Source of the DNA: Lithobates sylvaticus
Lineage: Eukaryota; Chordata; Amphibia; Anura; Ranidae
Assembly: GCA_028564925.1 (NCBI GenBank)
Contig: CM053027.1
Span: 242,489,149 to 242,553,148, forward strand
Direction of reading: 5' to 3'
Length of the DNA stretch: 64,000 nt
Position numbers and translations under genes: made by a program. Every line of letters begins with the position of its first letter. Position 1 is the stretch's first letter. The notes below the pieces were generated by a model that was given only the letters and a program-made list of their open reading frames with translations, had not been told where the DNA came from and did not search any database. Positions 1-10,808 of the stretch are shown piece after piece.

Positions 1-178
1 TCGGGTCCGCTGGTCCCGCGGCCGGGGTCACGGAGCTCCCGACCGGGTCGCGAGCGCGCCGCTAGCGGCGCGCGCGCGACCCACGGGCAGGCACATGCAC
101 GATCACGTACAGGTACGTGATTCTGCCTGCCCGTGCCATTCTGCTGACGTATATATGCAGTGGCCGGTCGGGAAGCGG
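1..178. mobile_element. TTAA-type (piggyBac-like) non-autonomous element, end only
   Basis: The GC-rich block runs to a terminus reading GGCCGGTCGGGAAGCGG directly against TTAA at 179-182. A related terminus and body lie inverted at 51373-51990, where CCGCTTAAGGACCGCC follows TTAA and the GC-rich part is recognisably similar. TTAA flanks and a CC start are the piggyBac signature. The other end is outside the window, so the length is unknown. No coding capacity is visible. Confidence 0.6.
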
Positions 179-182
179 TTAA

Positions 183-210
183 GCTGACAATTGGTCCGGG
201 GCTGAAGTGG
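183..210. mobile_element. Terminal 28 bp of a second TTAA-type element
   Basis: Between TTAA at 179-182 and TTAA at 211-214 lies a 28-bp piece ending in GGGGCTGAAGTGG. Its reverse complement, CCACTTCAGCCCCGG, is a terminus I recognise from frog TTAA elements. The simplest reading is that the element at 1-178 jumped into a TTAA only 28 bp inside the end of this older one. Confidence 0.5.
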
Positions 211-246
211 TTAATATCACTTCAATCTTGTGTTCATAAAAGCCTA

Positions 247-1476
247 CAGTCCCTGACAAAAGTCTTGTCACTTGTGTACAAATTGACCTGAAGTGCCGCT
301 AAAATATATTTCTAATCAAGATTTTGTTACAAGAAATGGGTCATTTTAATCCCAACAGCTTTTGTAATAATGTTTCAGTGCAAAACGAAACTGACAAAAA
401 GTATTCTAATATTCACAGCTATGTAAAGCCCATTGAGTCAATTTTTGCCAAGACATAAGTGTTGTTGCCTTGTTTTATGAGCTTCACCTGTGACTAATAA
501 TGGATCAAAAAGGTCTCAGGTGTGTGTAAAAAGAACACCAGTACACTAGACCTTCTCAACTGCAACTAAGACCTCTGCAAACATGCCTAAGATTCACCCG
601 GAGACTAAAGTGTTGATTATCAAGAGGCTGAAGACCAGATCCACTGCTGATGTGGCAGGCACCTTCAATGTGTCTCAACATCATGTTCAGAGGATAAAAA
701 AAAGATTTTAAGAGACTGGAGACGTTTTGGACAAGGCCAGGTCAGGCCGACCCCGCAAGACAACTGCTCGAGAGGACCGTTTGTTGGCTCGAAAATCCAA
801 GGCCAGCCCATTTTCCACTGCAGCAGAGCTCCACGAGACCTGGTCACCTGAAGTCCCTGTGTCAACCAGAACAGTTTGTCGGATTCTGTCTCGAAATGGC
901 CTCCATGGTCGAATCAGTGCCCATAAGCCAGCACTAAACAAAAGACAATTGAAAAACCGTGTGGCATTTGTCAAGGGTCACAGCCTGCTAAAAGGATGGG
1001 CTCTGGAAAAGTGGCAGAAGGTGGATTTTTCAGATGAATCTTCTGTTGAATTACACCACAGTCCCGCAAATATTGCAGGAGACCTACTGGAACCCACATG
1101 GAGCCGAGATTTACCCAGAAAACTGAAGTTGGAGGCAACTGAACTGGAGGCAAAATCATGGTCTGGGGTTACATCCAGTATGGGGGTGTGCTCCACTACT
1201 TATTTTGCTGACATATTTTTAGATTTTCAGTATAGTTGTTCAATTTCTGTATAGGCGACAAAACTTTTGTCTTGCCAAAATTTGACCTGTCTGTCTTGAT
1301 TAAATGATAAATCTTTTTTCAGTGAAACTAATTTATTTCAGTGCATTAAACATCATTTGGGAGGGCTTTAGCTTTTCATATGAGCTATTTCTAGCACCAA
1401 TTGATTAATTAAAAGTCAGGTTAATAGCAGGAGTTTCTACAAAATAAAGAAACAACAAGACTTTTGTCAGGGACTG
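247..1476 (+). mobile_element. Tc1-like DNA transposon, internally deleted
   Basis: The inverted termini read CAGTCCCTGACAAAAGTC at 247 and its reverse complement ending at 1476. They are flanked by the TA dinucleotide at 245-246 and 1477-1478, the Tc1/mariner target. At 1230 bp it is shorter than an intact Tc1 element (about 1.6 kb). The missing part covers the C-terminal half of the transposase gene. It encodes the pseudogene at 583-1254 and looks non-autonomous. Confidence 0.9.
583..1254 (+). pseudogene. Tc1-like transposase, truncated
   Basis: The frame starts at ATG 583 (MPKIHPETKVLIIKRLKTR). It shows the paired-type helix-turn-helix region (TADVAGTFNVSQHHVQRIKK), the GRPR-like AT-hook (SGRPRKT) and a second HTH ending TVCRILSRNGLHGR. 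The first catalytic aspartate lies in KVDFSDESS. An in-frame TAA at 709-711 interrupts the N-terminal part. The second Asp and the Glu of the DDE triad are missing: the sequence leaves the family near codon 205 (SSMGVC) and runs into noncoding element sequence. The protein would have bound the TIRs and cut at TA, but this copy cannot be active. Confidence 0.88.
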
Positions 1477-1749
1477 TACTTATATAGGGAACACAGCAAT
1501 TCAACTCTTTAATATGAAAGATTACAAACTGACAAGTGTGAAGAAAAAAAACAGCATTGCCACTGAAATAAACATTGTAATGTTGGATAACAAAATAGTG
1601 CAGGGTGTGCAAACAAAGGAACAGGCATAAACCTATAAAAGGCTAGGAAAGACTGGGGCCTAATCTTTGTAGGTTGCTTGTGTCTCCTCGTGGGCAGGGT
1701 ATGAATACTAAGTGTGAAGAGCATGTTGTGGATTTAATATGCTGCTGGA

Positions 1750-2482
1750 CAGAGGCGGCTCTAGGCTTTGTGAGGCCTTAGGCAAATCTTAAACATGAGG
1801 CCCCATTCACGCCCAAAATCGGAAAAATAATTCAAGCGATAAAAAATAACTGTACAAATTGCAGATATTAAGAGCCTTAAATCCTATAAACTATGAATTC
1901 ACAGTTTCTAGAATTTTGGTGATGACAGGGGGTCAGTAGGTGCCATGATATGCCAGATGGCATATATATCATCAGAGCTGTGTGTGGAGCGGCTGGCAGT
2001 AGTGATTATCGGAGCCCCCTCGGGCAGGACCATCATCATTCTGTACCTGGAAGCTCCGGCAGCAGACAGTCTCCCCGATAAGCGCCCGGCGCCAGGTCTG
2101 GCATTGGCAGGTCCTCCATTACAGACATTCATCCTAGAGGGTGGAGCAGAGTGAGAGTTGCTCAGCCGCTGCTGGCATTAGCTGGGCTCTGCACATGGCA
2201 GGAGATCCACAGAGCCTGGCAGAAGGGGAGGAGTCGGGAGAGGGGAGTACATGGAGCCACCCACTGACCCTGGGACGTCACCCCTGGCAGTGCTGAATTG
2301 AACAGTCCGCCCCTGGCAGGGGTAAAAGTAGTAGTGGGCAGAGGGATGGCCCTGGGGACACCGACTGGGGGACATTCCCTCCAACTCCCACACACGTGAG
2401 ACAAATTAGGCGGCCGCGAGGCCCCTGGGAGTGCGAGGCCTAAGGCGACTGCCTAATTTGCCTAATTAGAGAGCCGCCTCTG
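1750..2482. mobile_element. hAT MITE, 733 bp, with 8-bp target duplication
   Basis: The termini CAGAGGCGGCTCT (1750-1762) and AGAGCCGCCTCTG (2470-2482) form a perfect 13-bp TIR. The target duplication CTGCTGGA occurs at 1742-1749 and 2483-2490. An 8-bp duplication with CAG-type ends identifies hAT. No transposase is present; the open frames inside are short and unlike any family. Confidence 0.9.
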
Positions 2483-2490
2483 CTGCTGGA

Positions 2491-3149
2491 ATCGAGGCAC
2501 CGTGGTATCAGTTTTTTTATCGTTTGCATGAACGTTCTGCTTGTCTTTTGACGTTCCTCTCTCTGTACCTGTTGTCAACGCTTCTTCATCTCCATTTATA
2601 CCTTTATCCAGCTATTAAACATCTCTTGCTGGTGACACTGCTGCTCCTGTAGGATGCATTCATTATACTATTTTATGCAGGTCCATTAAGGCAGTCATCA
2701 TGTCACCCACATCTGCATCTTTGACGCTTCCTCTGCTCTGGGGGAGGTCTTTCAAATGTAGTATGATTGGGGTCCAATCAACATTGTGTGTCGTATCAGA
2801 AGCACGTGATGTTACTTTGAAAATTAATACATAAGTAGTAAACACAACTATAAACGTTGGCTTATAATGGCCTGATGGGGAGTGGGTCGGTAAAGAAAAT
2901 TGCATATCTTGAAAATGGTGAATCACGCATTATTAAAAAAAAATATATAAATGTATAGTATTCAATATTTTAGTGTTGTTTGTATGTGTATTATTAGGGG
3001 TAACATACTGTACTTAAAAGAAAGCAGAACATTTAAAATATGTGGAAGTGACAATTGATTGTTAAAATGGTCATTGTGTGGTCATTTTAATGGGCTACTT
3101 ACCGCTCTGAGGGCTTGTCGTTCCTGTATCCTCCACAATGATATCGGAT
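2491..3149. other. No recognisable feature
   Basis: AT-rich sequence without a convincing frame, terminal repeat or RNA gene. The short open frame on the minus strand at 2663-2926 has no family motif. Confidence 0.5.
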
Positions 3150-3159
3150 GGGGGAGATG

Positions 3160-3490
3160 CCATCATCTTATCAGATACCATATTGTTCTCTCATGGTGAC
3201 GGCGGTCTTTACTGAATGTGGCTTCAGGACATTCAGATCACTACTTGGTTTTATGACGTTTATTTTTTTCACAGCATGGTACCATTGGGATGTATCCTTT
3301 CCATCCTCTGCGCTGCCAGATTTACTGTTTACCTTTGACCTTACAGGATTTTCAGCTTTCCATGACACTGTTCTATGCTTCTTTGGTATCCATCTTCTTG
3401 CAGTTTCTCACTCATTTCAGTCCAGCTGCTCCTGTAGGCTGTCATCTGCCCATATTTCCAGCAGACAGACCACCTCTGCAATAGAACACA
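3160..3490 (-). pseudogene. Myb/SANT-like (trihelix type) DNA-binding domain remnant
   Basis: Read on the minus strand, one frame gives LLEIWADDSLQEQLD and a neighbouring frame gives SEKLQEDGYQRSIEQCHGKL, followed by a Lys/Ser stretch with SKSGSA. This order (LL.IW.D, then a G[YF].RS.EQC..K[LI]K core, then a SG patch) is the Myb/SANT-like domain found in Harbinger-associated Myb proteins and in host MSANTD-type proteins. The pieces are in different frames, so the gene is broken. A CTATTGCAG acceptor-like sequence precedes the domain, so it could be an old exon. I cannot tell whether the source was a transposon or a host gene. Confidence 0.6.
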
Positions 3491-3570
3491 GGGAGCCTTT
3501 AGATACCATGTGCCTGGTGCCCAGATAGATTGCTGTATTTTCTGTCTCTGGCACAGTTCTGGAATGGTTT

Positions 3571-4003
3571 GCACTTACACTGCTGAAAACCCCTTTGTCC
3601 TACAACTGAACTGCGCCCAGAACCACTTGTTCCACTTGGTTCGATTAACCAGTCCCGGGCGTGGTACAGAGCACTTACATTACACAAATGAACCAGCTCA
3701 AGGGGCTGAACTGTGCCTGGGACTGGGTAAAAGTGCAAGTGTGAGTGCACCCTAAGGGTAGTTTATTCTTGCCTTCAAAGCCTGCCAGCTTACAGTGACA
3801 CTAAACGATGACCTTATTTTACAAAAATCATTCATACACGTCTACTATTTAATGGCCCTGTAATCTATTTTTCATGAAAACATTTCCTACTGTGTTTTCT
3901 GCCTCCTTGTAACATCCTACACAAGTTACCAAACCTCTCCTTTCTTCCCTTATTTCCATTTACTTTGAAACAAGCAGTATGTATAAGTTGCAGTCACACG
4001 CAT
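3571..4003. other. Unassigned, possibly the end of an old MITE
   Basis: The stretch to about 3755 ends in AGTGTGAGTGCACCCTAAGGG, a style of terminus common in frog MITEs, but I find no matching partner. The remainder to 4003 shows nothing I can name. Confidence 0.3.
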
Positions 4004-4004
4004 T

Positions 4005-4215
4005 GCTCGTTCATAGTTACAGGTTGAAAAAAGATCATCTAGTTAAACCAATAGAAAAAACAAAAACAAATAAAAAAACTCCATATACACACTCCTATAC
4101 CCACAGTTGAACCAGAGGAAGGCAAAAAACAAACAATAAAGCATGGTCCAATTTGCTCCAGAGGGGGAAAAATTCTGAAACACTACAAATCCTATAGTCC
4201 ATAATTCATATTGGA
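4005..4215. repeat. Dispersed amphibian repeat fragment
   Basis: The order AGTTACAGGTTGAAAAAAG, then CATCTAGTTAAACC, then CAGTTGAACCAGAGGAAGGC, then CAATTTGCTCCAGAGGGGG matches an interspersed repeat I recall as very common in frog genomes. Its superfamily is not certain to me. It is truncated and diverged. Confidence 0.45.
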
Positions 4216-4690
4216 AGTGAGAAAGAGAGGGCGGCTACATTCCTACCTACAGTGGGACCATGGGGAATGAATGTTGCCACTGTTAAACAGTCAAAAATTT
4301 GGCATAGGTTGAGAGCAATAGAAGGTGATTTTCTGAGTTTAATACTATGATTTCACTTTTGTACATTCCTCACACCAGTCAGTCTTAAAGCAAACTCAAC
4401 AAGTGAGAGTTGCAACTCTTTGATATCTCCTATCCAGTAGTTTATTGTACAAGCAGGCTGCTTTTACCCCATCCACCTGATGTATTTGATGTGTTTTTCT
4501 CCCAACTAAGCTTAATCAGGCAAATCAGAAGAATTTCTATTGCATTGTATTTAAAAAAAAATTTGGTCAGCGCTCTCCCCATGATCGAACCTTGTAAATC
4601 CTTATGGTTTGATTAACCCTTAACCCTAGCGCAGTTTCTTACCCCAATTTTTTCATTGATTCAAAGGCAGGTTCAGTGAAGGAGATAGCA
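4216..4690. other. No recognisable feature
   Basis: Mixed-composition sequence between the dispersed repeat and the L1. It may hold the 3' terminal part of the L1, but I see no poly(A) tail in the expected orientation. Confidence 0.35.
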
Positions 4691-4769
4691 CACATTAGGG
4701 AATAGGGAAAAGAAAAAAAAAAAAGGGGGGGGGGGGGTTTAAGGTGTAGGAGTTATCAGAGTCTGTGTT

Positions 4770-7700
4770 CATTCTCCAGTGCGGCCTTACCACTCCGGTT
4801 TATTTTCTTTTACCACCTACAGCTAAAATAGTGGCAGTTGTAGTTTAGGAGCTATAGGCTCGGAAACGCTGTGTTAATTTAAAGTGAGTCCAGCAAGCCC
4901 ACGTTGTCGTAAATTTTTGGATACGCTCTTGAGAGATGTAAACTAGCTCTTCCATTATCTCTATTTTAGAAATCCTCAAGAACCATTAACCAATCGTCAG
5001 AGTGTGTGTGTGGATCACCAGTGTACCGGAATGCACAGTCTTGCCACATTTACCATATGCATGGCCAGGGACTTATAGTACTCAGTTTTGGTTAGGTGGG
5101 TATGGTGTAGGAGGTACTGTGCCGGAGAGTAATCCAAGGTGTACATAGTGATGTGTGCAATAGCTCATGTACCTCTTTCCAGAATGGCTGAAGGGAGTCA
5201 CAGCCCCACCAAATGTGGAGCATGTTTCCCTTTGCCTTCTCCAGCACATATCTGGAATAGATGGGGAGAATTTATGTATGCGTGATGGGGTTCTATAGCA
5301 GCGTCTTTCAATTTTATAGCCGTTTCCTGCATGGCAACATTGAGGGAACCTTTATGGACATATTCATTAATGAGGGTCCAATCTTCATCAGTGAGGGAGA
5401 CCTGAAGGTCAGACTCCCAGGCTATCCACGCTGAATCTGGGGTGCTGGAGGTATCATCTATGAGTATACTATATATACACGAGATCAGGTGCCATTGTGG
5501 GGAGGTCACGTGCATAATGATTCAAAGGGTGTCAATTGTCTCGTCCATGTCTCTGTCGTTGCCTGGGTGGAAACGAAGTGTTTGAATCTGCCTATACGAC
5601 CAAAACGGAAAGGAATTGGAAAGGGACGAAGCGACTAAGTTCTCATAGGAGCGAGGGAATCCGCAAGTAAAGAACTGATGTGCTAATACTTTGTCGTGTG
5701 GCCATTCCTGACTGAGAAAGGAAGTTGAGACTACCGGGGTAAAACCGGGGTTTCCTCTTAATGGAGTTAGGGGTCCAGGGACCGAAGAGACTGTTGCAGT
5801 TTTATCGCTCGCCCAAAAGCCCAGAGAGACGGATGAATAAGAGGGTGTATCATGATCTCTGGTGGCCAATGTCGGGATAGTAACCAAGGTTGGGGACCCG
5901 AGGGGGAGTCATGTGAATGATTTTTTTAGGGTCACCCAGGCCTTTCCAGTCTCATGAATGTTCCAATCTACAAGTCATGTAAGATGGCTTGCCAGGAAGT
6001 ATTTGTAAAGGTTCAGGAGACCAATACCACCCCTAATTTTTAGACGTGTAAGGCGAGAGTATTTAATACGGGGCAGAGAATTTCTCCATATAAACAATGA
6101 ACATGCCTTCTTGTATGCCGCAAAGAAGGAGGACGGTAGGCTGATAGAAATGCACTGAATAAGGTATAAAAGACGTGGTAGGATTATCATTTTTAGGAGA
6201 GCAGATCGGCCAAACCACGAGACGTTGAGGTTTCCCCATTCATTTAGATCATGTTTTTTTTCAGAGCTTCCAGAAAGATCTCGTTATACAGGTCAGCTAA
6301 TTTTGCCGTAATTTGCATACCTAGATAAGTGATGGCCTTCTGGTTCCAAAGAAAAGGAAAGGAGCTCTGACAACATTCTACCTCTCTTTTTGTAAGGGAA
6401 ACATTCAGGGCATGCGATTTTGCATAATTGATCTTTAGGTGTGATAAAGTCCCAGAAGTTTTCTATATCTTTCTACAGGTTAGGTATGGAGGTAAGAGGG
6501 GAGGCCAGGGAAAGGAGGATGTCACCTGCGAAGGCAGCCACCTTATACTCCCTTTCCCATATTGAAAAACCTTTATATTAGGGTTATCTCTTAGCCGGAT
6601 AAGGAAAGGTTTCAGTAGAAGCACAAAATTGGGGGGGGGACAAAGGACGCCCCGACGGGTACCATTAACTTACGGTGAAGGCGTCCGACAGGTGGCCATT
6701 AACCCTTACACTCACACTTGGAGAGGAGTACAAAGCCGAGATGTGGGCCAACATGCGAGAGCGAAGACCAATTGTAGTCCCAGGCCACCCTGTCGAACGC
6801 CTTCTTGGCGTCTAGGGATAAAAAAAACTTGGGTTTTCGAAGTTGTGAGCCAATGATGGAGGTTTAGTGCTCTAATGGTGTTATACCTGGCTTCCCTTCC
6901 CAGGACAAAGCCCATCTGGTCCAAAAAGAGAAGGTTGGGTAGGAGCGGGGACAACCTATTAGCTAAGAGGTTGGCGTGAAGTTTGATTTCCACGTTGAAA
7001 AGGGATATATGTCTATAATTCTGTACTTGCATGGCATCTTTACCCTCTTTCGGTATGACCGTAATGTGGGCCTCTAACATGCGGCCGACTGAAACCTTGG
7101 GACATGCCAGGGCATTGAAGGTGGCTATCAGCTTTGGGGATGATACAGTGAAAAATAATTTATAATATTGCAGTGTAAACCCATCTGGGCCTGGGCTCTT
7201 TCCCGTTTTCATTTGCTTTAAGGCGGCCTGGAGCTCTTCTATACAGAGGGGTTGTTCCATTTCCTTAGCCTGCGTCCATGGGAGTGGTTTCGGGCAATAT
7301 TGAGCTAGGAAGTCCCTAATGGCTTATGATCTCCTTTCTGCCTGATCCAGGTTCAGGCTGGTAGACTTTAAATTATATAATTTTTTCTAATAGCGTTCAA
7401 AGCATTTTACAATGTCCTAATTTCTAGAGAAAGATGTGCCCTGTTGATCCCGAATCTGGTGGATTGTGTTGGAAGGTCTGGAGGCAAGTACTGCCCGTGC
7501 CAACATCCTCCCACACTTATTACCCTGTTCATAGAAGACTCTCTGATGGAGGACATAACGGCGCCTCGTGCACTTCCCTAGTTCTTCTAGTAACAAAGAG
7601 CGAGAGTGTGACAATTCTTGTAGGGACTGCTGTAAGTATGAATGTTTGTGTGAGGCCTCTAGATGCCTAATTTTATCAATTAGCCTTACTATAGTGTCCT

Positions 7701-8510
7701 GATGTTACCTTTTGACTTTCACTGCCTGAGCCATTAGTTCCCCTTGAATAACACACTTGTGGGCTTCCCACAAGGTAATTGGAGAAATGTCCGGGGTGGC
7801 ATTTTCCGTGAAATACTGACAGATACATTGGGTCTATTGTTGCGTGTGTAAGATAAGTCAGGTCAAGTTGGGAGAGAAAAAAATAATCCATGCGTGAGTA
7901 TTTTTGAAATGGAATAGAGTAAAAAGTATAGCCCTTGACTGAGGGAAATAACGTGCGCCACGTATCATGCAATGCCAGACTCTGAAGCTGTAGTTTGATT
8001 TGGTGAAGGGCTCGATAGGACAACATAGAGGTACCTGAAGTATCAATGTCTGGATTTAGTGGAACATTAAAGTCTCCTCCCAGAAGAACTACGCCCTCCC
8101 TGAAGGAGAGTAGGAGATCACTGATTTTCCTAAAAAAGGAAACCTGATCTTCGTTTGGGGAATAAATGTTCGCCAATGTGAGTGGCTTAGAGGCATATAT
8201 GCCTTTGATGAAGACAAACCTGCCCTCTGGGTCCACCCAGGAGTCTGACAGTTGAAAAGGAGCGTGCTTGGATATTAATATGGAAGCCCCTTTAGTCTTT
8301 GCGGTGGGGTTCGTGGAGTGGATTGCTGTATGATAAAGATTAGTTAGTAAGTTTAGGAATAGAATCCGAGTGGAAGTGGTTTTCCTGGAGATAGATAAAC
8401 TGGGCCTTCTGCTTGGCAAAGGCGGACAAGACTTGCAATAGTTTTTCCGGCACATTTAGGCCTTTTACATTAAGCGACACACACTTCAGTGATAAAGAGT
8501 TATGGGGCAT
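4770..8510 (-). pseudogene. L1 ORF2: endonuclease, reverse transcriptase and C-terminal segment
   Basis: ORF2 starts at minus-strand ATG 8510 (MPHNSLSLKCVSLNVKGLN), the usual APE-type endonuclease opening, followed by the catalytic Glu region YLQENHF. Later endonuclease motifs are GASILISKHAPF, VVLLGGDFNVPLNPDID and SRMDYFFLS (8455-7860). The reverse transcriptase begins near 7260 with KTGKSPGPDGFT, VIPKEGKD and NYRHISLFN. The polymerase box near 6500-6545 reads AFAGDILLSL where the family has ADD, so one catalytic Asp is Gly. The C-terminal part includes ILPRLLYLIQCISISLP (about 6180) and the FIWR/PRIKYSRL segment. Several frame changes and stops separate these blocks. An active copy would nick DNA and copy its RNA onto the target. 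Confidence 0.85.
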
Positions 8511-9414
8511 CGAGTCTTTCTGCATAGTGCGATGGGAACTAGGATAAGAGCTATGAGAAAATACATTCACTTGCCTTGGTTTAGAAAGTGCCTGCCTACA
8601 CCGAAGTGGTCAAGCTGGAGGATGAGCTAGAGCGGCCGAGGGGTGGGGAAGGGAGAGGAGGGAAGAAGGTTAACAATAGACTGGAGAGTGGGGAAGGGCG
8701 AGAAAGAGAGTGAGAGGAGAGAAAAAAAAGGGGGGAGGGGTCAAGAGTCAGAGATATAAAGATAACAGAAAAGGAAAGGGAAGAGACCCAGAGAGCAGGA
8801 AAGATGAGAAATGAACTTGTGGGTATCACAAGATATAGAAGAAAGAAAATACCAGAGGTGGAAATAGAAGTACTAGTCCACCTAAGAGACAGTAAGCTGG
8901 ATGGTCAACAGACTAATTTATAGAACTGCTGTAGGGGGACAATGAAAATGTCTGGAATCATATACTGCTGCAATATGGAGGATCTAGGAAACAGTAGTTT
9001 AATGGGGAACAACAAGAGAAAAAAAAAAAAAAGAAGAGGGGCAAGCTTGACTGCTGTGCAGAAAATAAACAGTATAAGAAGGGGATGTAACATTGCTACC
9101 AGCCTGCAATTGTCATGCAATTCTAAACAGCAACCCTGTAGTATATAACCTTATTTGAGAGAAACTTAGTCCCAATAACCTATTAATAGCCCATTCTATA
9201 GGTCCAACAGAGGAAAAAGCCACCAGAACTTGGACAAAATACTCTTGGGGGCAATATAGAGTGATTATTATAAAAAAAGAAAGCATATTCAGACTCCTCT
9301 ATTCTAAGGACGCTGAAGGTATGGGCGTGGCTTTGAGAGGAGGAGTAGTCTATGCTCAAGGAGTCCTGGGAATTCCAAACCTAAAACTAAAACTAAAACC
9401 CCCCAACAAAATGA

Positions 9415-10466
9415 TATCCCCGGCTCACCAATGTCTACTTTTAGTAGCCTAGGGTATGGACAGGTTAGTCATTAATTGTATCATAAGGTATCACTGCCCC
9501 CATGTTCAAACACTGCTGTTGTTGCAGTAAAAAGCTCCAATGATATACATTCCCATCGGCGATCCGTGGGACATAGTTATATAGGCATATGGTGTACATA
9601 AGAAATCAGATAATTATAGCGATAAAAATGGTAAAAAATAGAAGAAAAAAAAAAAGGGGAGGCATTCAAGTCTTGTGACCGTAGGAGAGCAGTGTGGCCT
9701 CTAGGGGAGGCTGAGAGGCAAAACGGAAACTTCCAGCGATATTGAATATTGCGAGGTCTTAGTTGATTCAGCAGGAGGCGTAAAGCTCGTCTGTTCTGTA
9801 AAGTGGTTGGGGAAAGGTCCTGAAACAGCTTAAAGCGGGATTGAAAGTGGAACTTCCGCTTTTCGGAACCCTACCCCCCTCCGGTGTCACATTTGGCACC
9901 TTTCAGGGGGGGGGGGGGGGTATTTACACCCACAAAATTATATCCCCGGCTCACCAATGTCTACTTTTAGTAGCCTAGGGTATGGACAGGTTAGTCATTA
10001 ATTGTATCATAAGGTATCAGTGCCCCTATGTTCAAACACTGCTGTTGTTGCAGTAAAAAGCTCCAATGATATACATTCCCATCGGCGATCCGTGGGACAT
10101 AGTTATATAGGCATATGGTGTACATAAGAAATCAGATAATTATAGCGATAAAAATGGTAAAAAATAGAAGAAAAAAAAAAAAAAAAAAGGGGAGGCATTC
10201 AAGTCTTGTGACCGTAGGAGAGCCGTGTGGACTCTAGGGGAGGCTGAGAGGCAAAACGGAAACTTCCAGCGATATTGAATATTGCGAGGTCTTAGTTGAT
10301 TCAGCAGGAGGCGTAAAGCTCGTCTGTTCTGTAAAGTGGTTGGGGAAAGGTCCTGAAACAGCTTAAAGCGGGATTGAAAGTGGAACTTCCGCTTTTCGGA
10401 ACCCTACCCCCCTCCGGTGTCACATTTGGCACCTTTCAGGGGGGGAGGTATTTACACCCACTTCCG
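9415..10466. repeat. 526-bp tandem duplication inside the L1
   Basis: The block 9415-9940 is repeated at 9941-10466 with near identity. Both copies contain ATATCCCCGGCTCACCAATG, the GATCCGTGGGACATAG segment, the ORF1 C-terminal domain and the first about 110 bp of the MITE. The second copy then continues into the full MITE. The duplication therefore happened after the MITE had landed, with a breakpoint inside it. The few differences are mainly in homopolymer lengths. Confidence 0.9.
9830..9940. mobile_element. Partial MITE (duplicated 5' part)
   Basis: The same sequence as the left part of the MITE at 10363-10808 (TTAAAGCGGGATTGAAAG, then GGAACTTCCGCTTTTCGG), cut off at TATTTACACCCAC by the tandem duplication. 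Confidence 0.8.
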
Positions 10467-10808
10467 GGCATAAACTCCGACGGGAGTTTACGCCACTTCC
10501 TGTCCCGGCACGCTGTCTGCCGGGACACACACGGGTCCCAGCAGACAGCGTGGACGATTCTCATTGCGCTGCGCGACTCACGCATGCGCAGTATGGAACT
10601 GGCAAGTGAAGCCGCAATGCGACACTTCCTGATTCCCTCACCAAGAATGGTGCCGGCAGCAGCAGAGAGCCGAGCGATTGATTGGCCTCTGCTGCCGACA
10701 TCGCTGGAACCTGGGACAGGTAAGTGTCCATTTATTAAAAGTCAGCAGCTGCAGTATTTGTAGCTGCTGGCTTTTAAAAAAAAAAGTTCAGGTACAGTCG
10801 CGCTTTAA
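10363..10808. mobile_element. MITE with TTAAAGCG termini
   Basis: It begins TTAAAGCGGG and ends CGCGCTTTAA, with short inverted ends and an inner GC-rich fold-back (GTGGAACTTCCGC at the left). The TTAA or TTA at each end is the likely target duplication, so it is piggyBac-like or Harbinger-like; I cannot choose. It carries a consensus splice donor, CAG|GTAAGT, at 10717-10725. It lies inside L1 ORF1. Confidence 0.7.

Noticed and set aside
3148-3528. 126-codon plus-strand frame
   Set aside because: It is the antisense shadow of the Myb/SANT-like remnant and has no motifs of its own.
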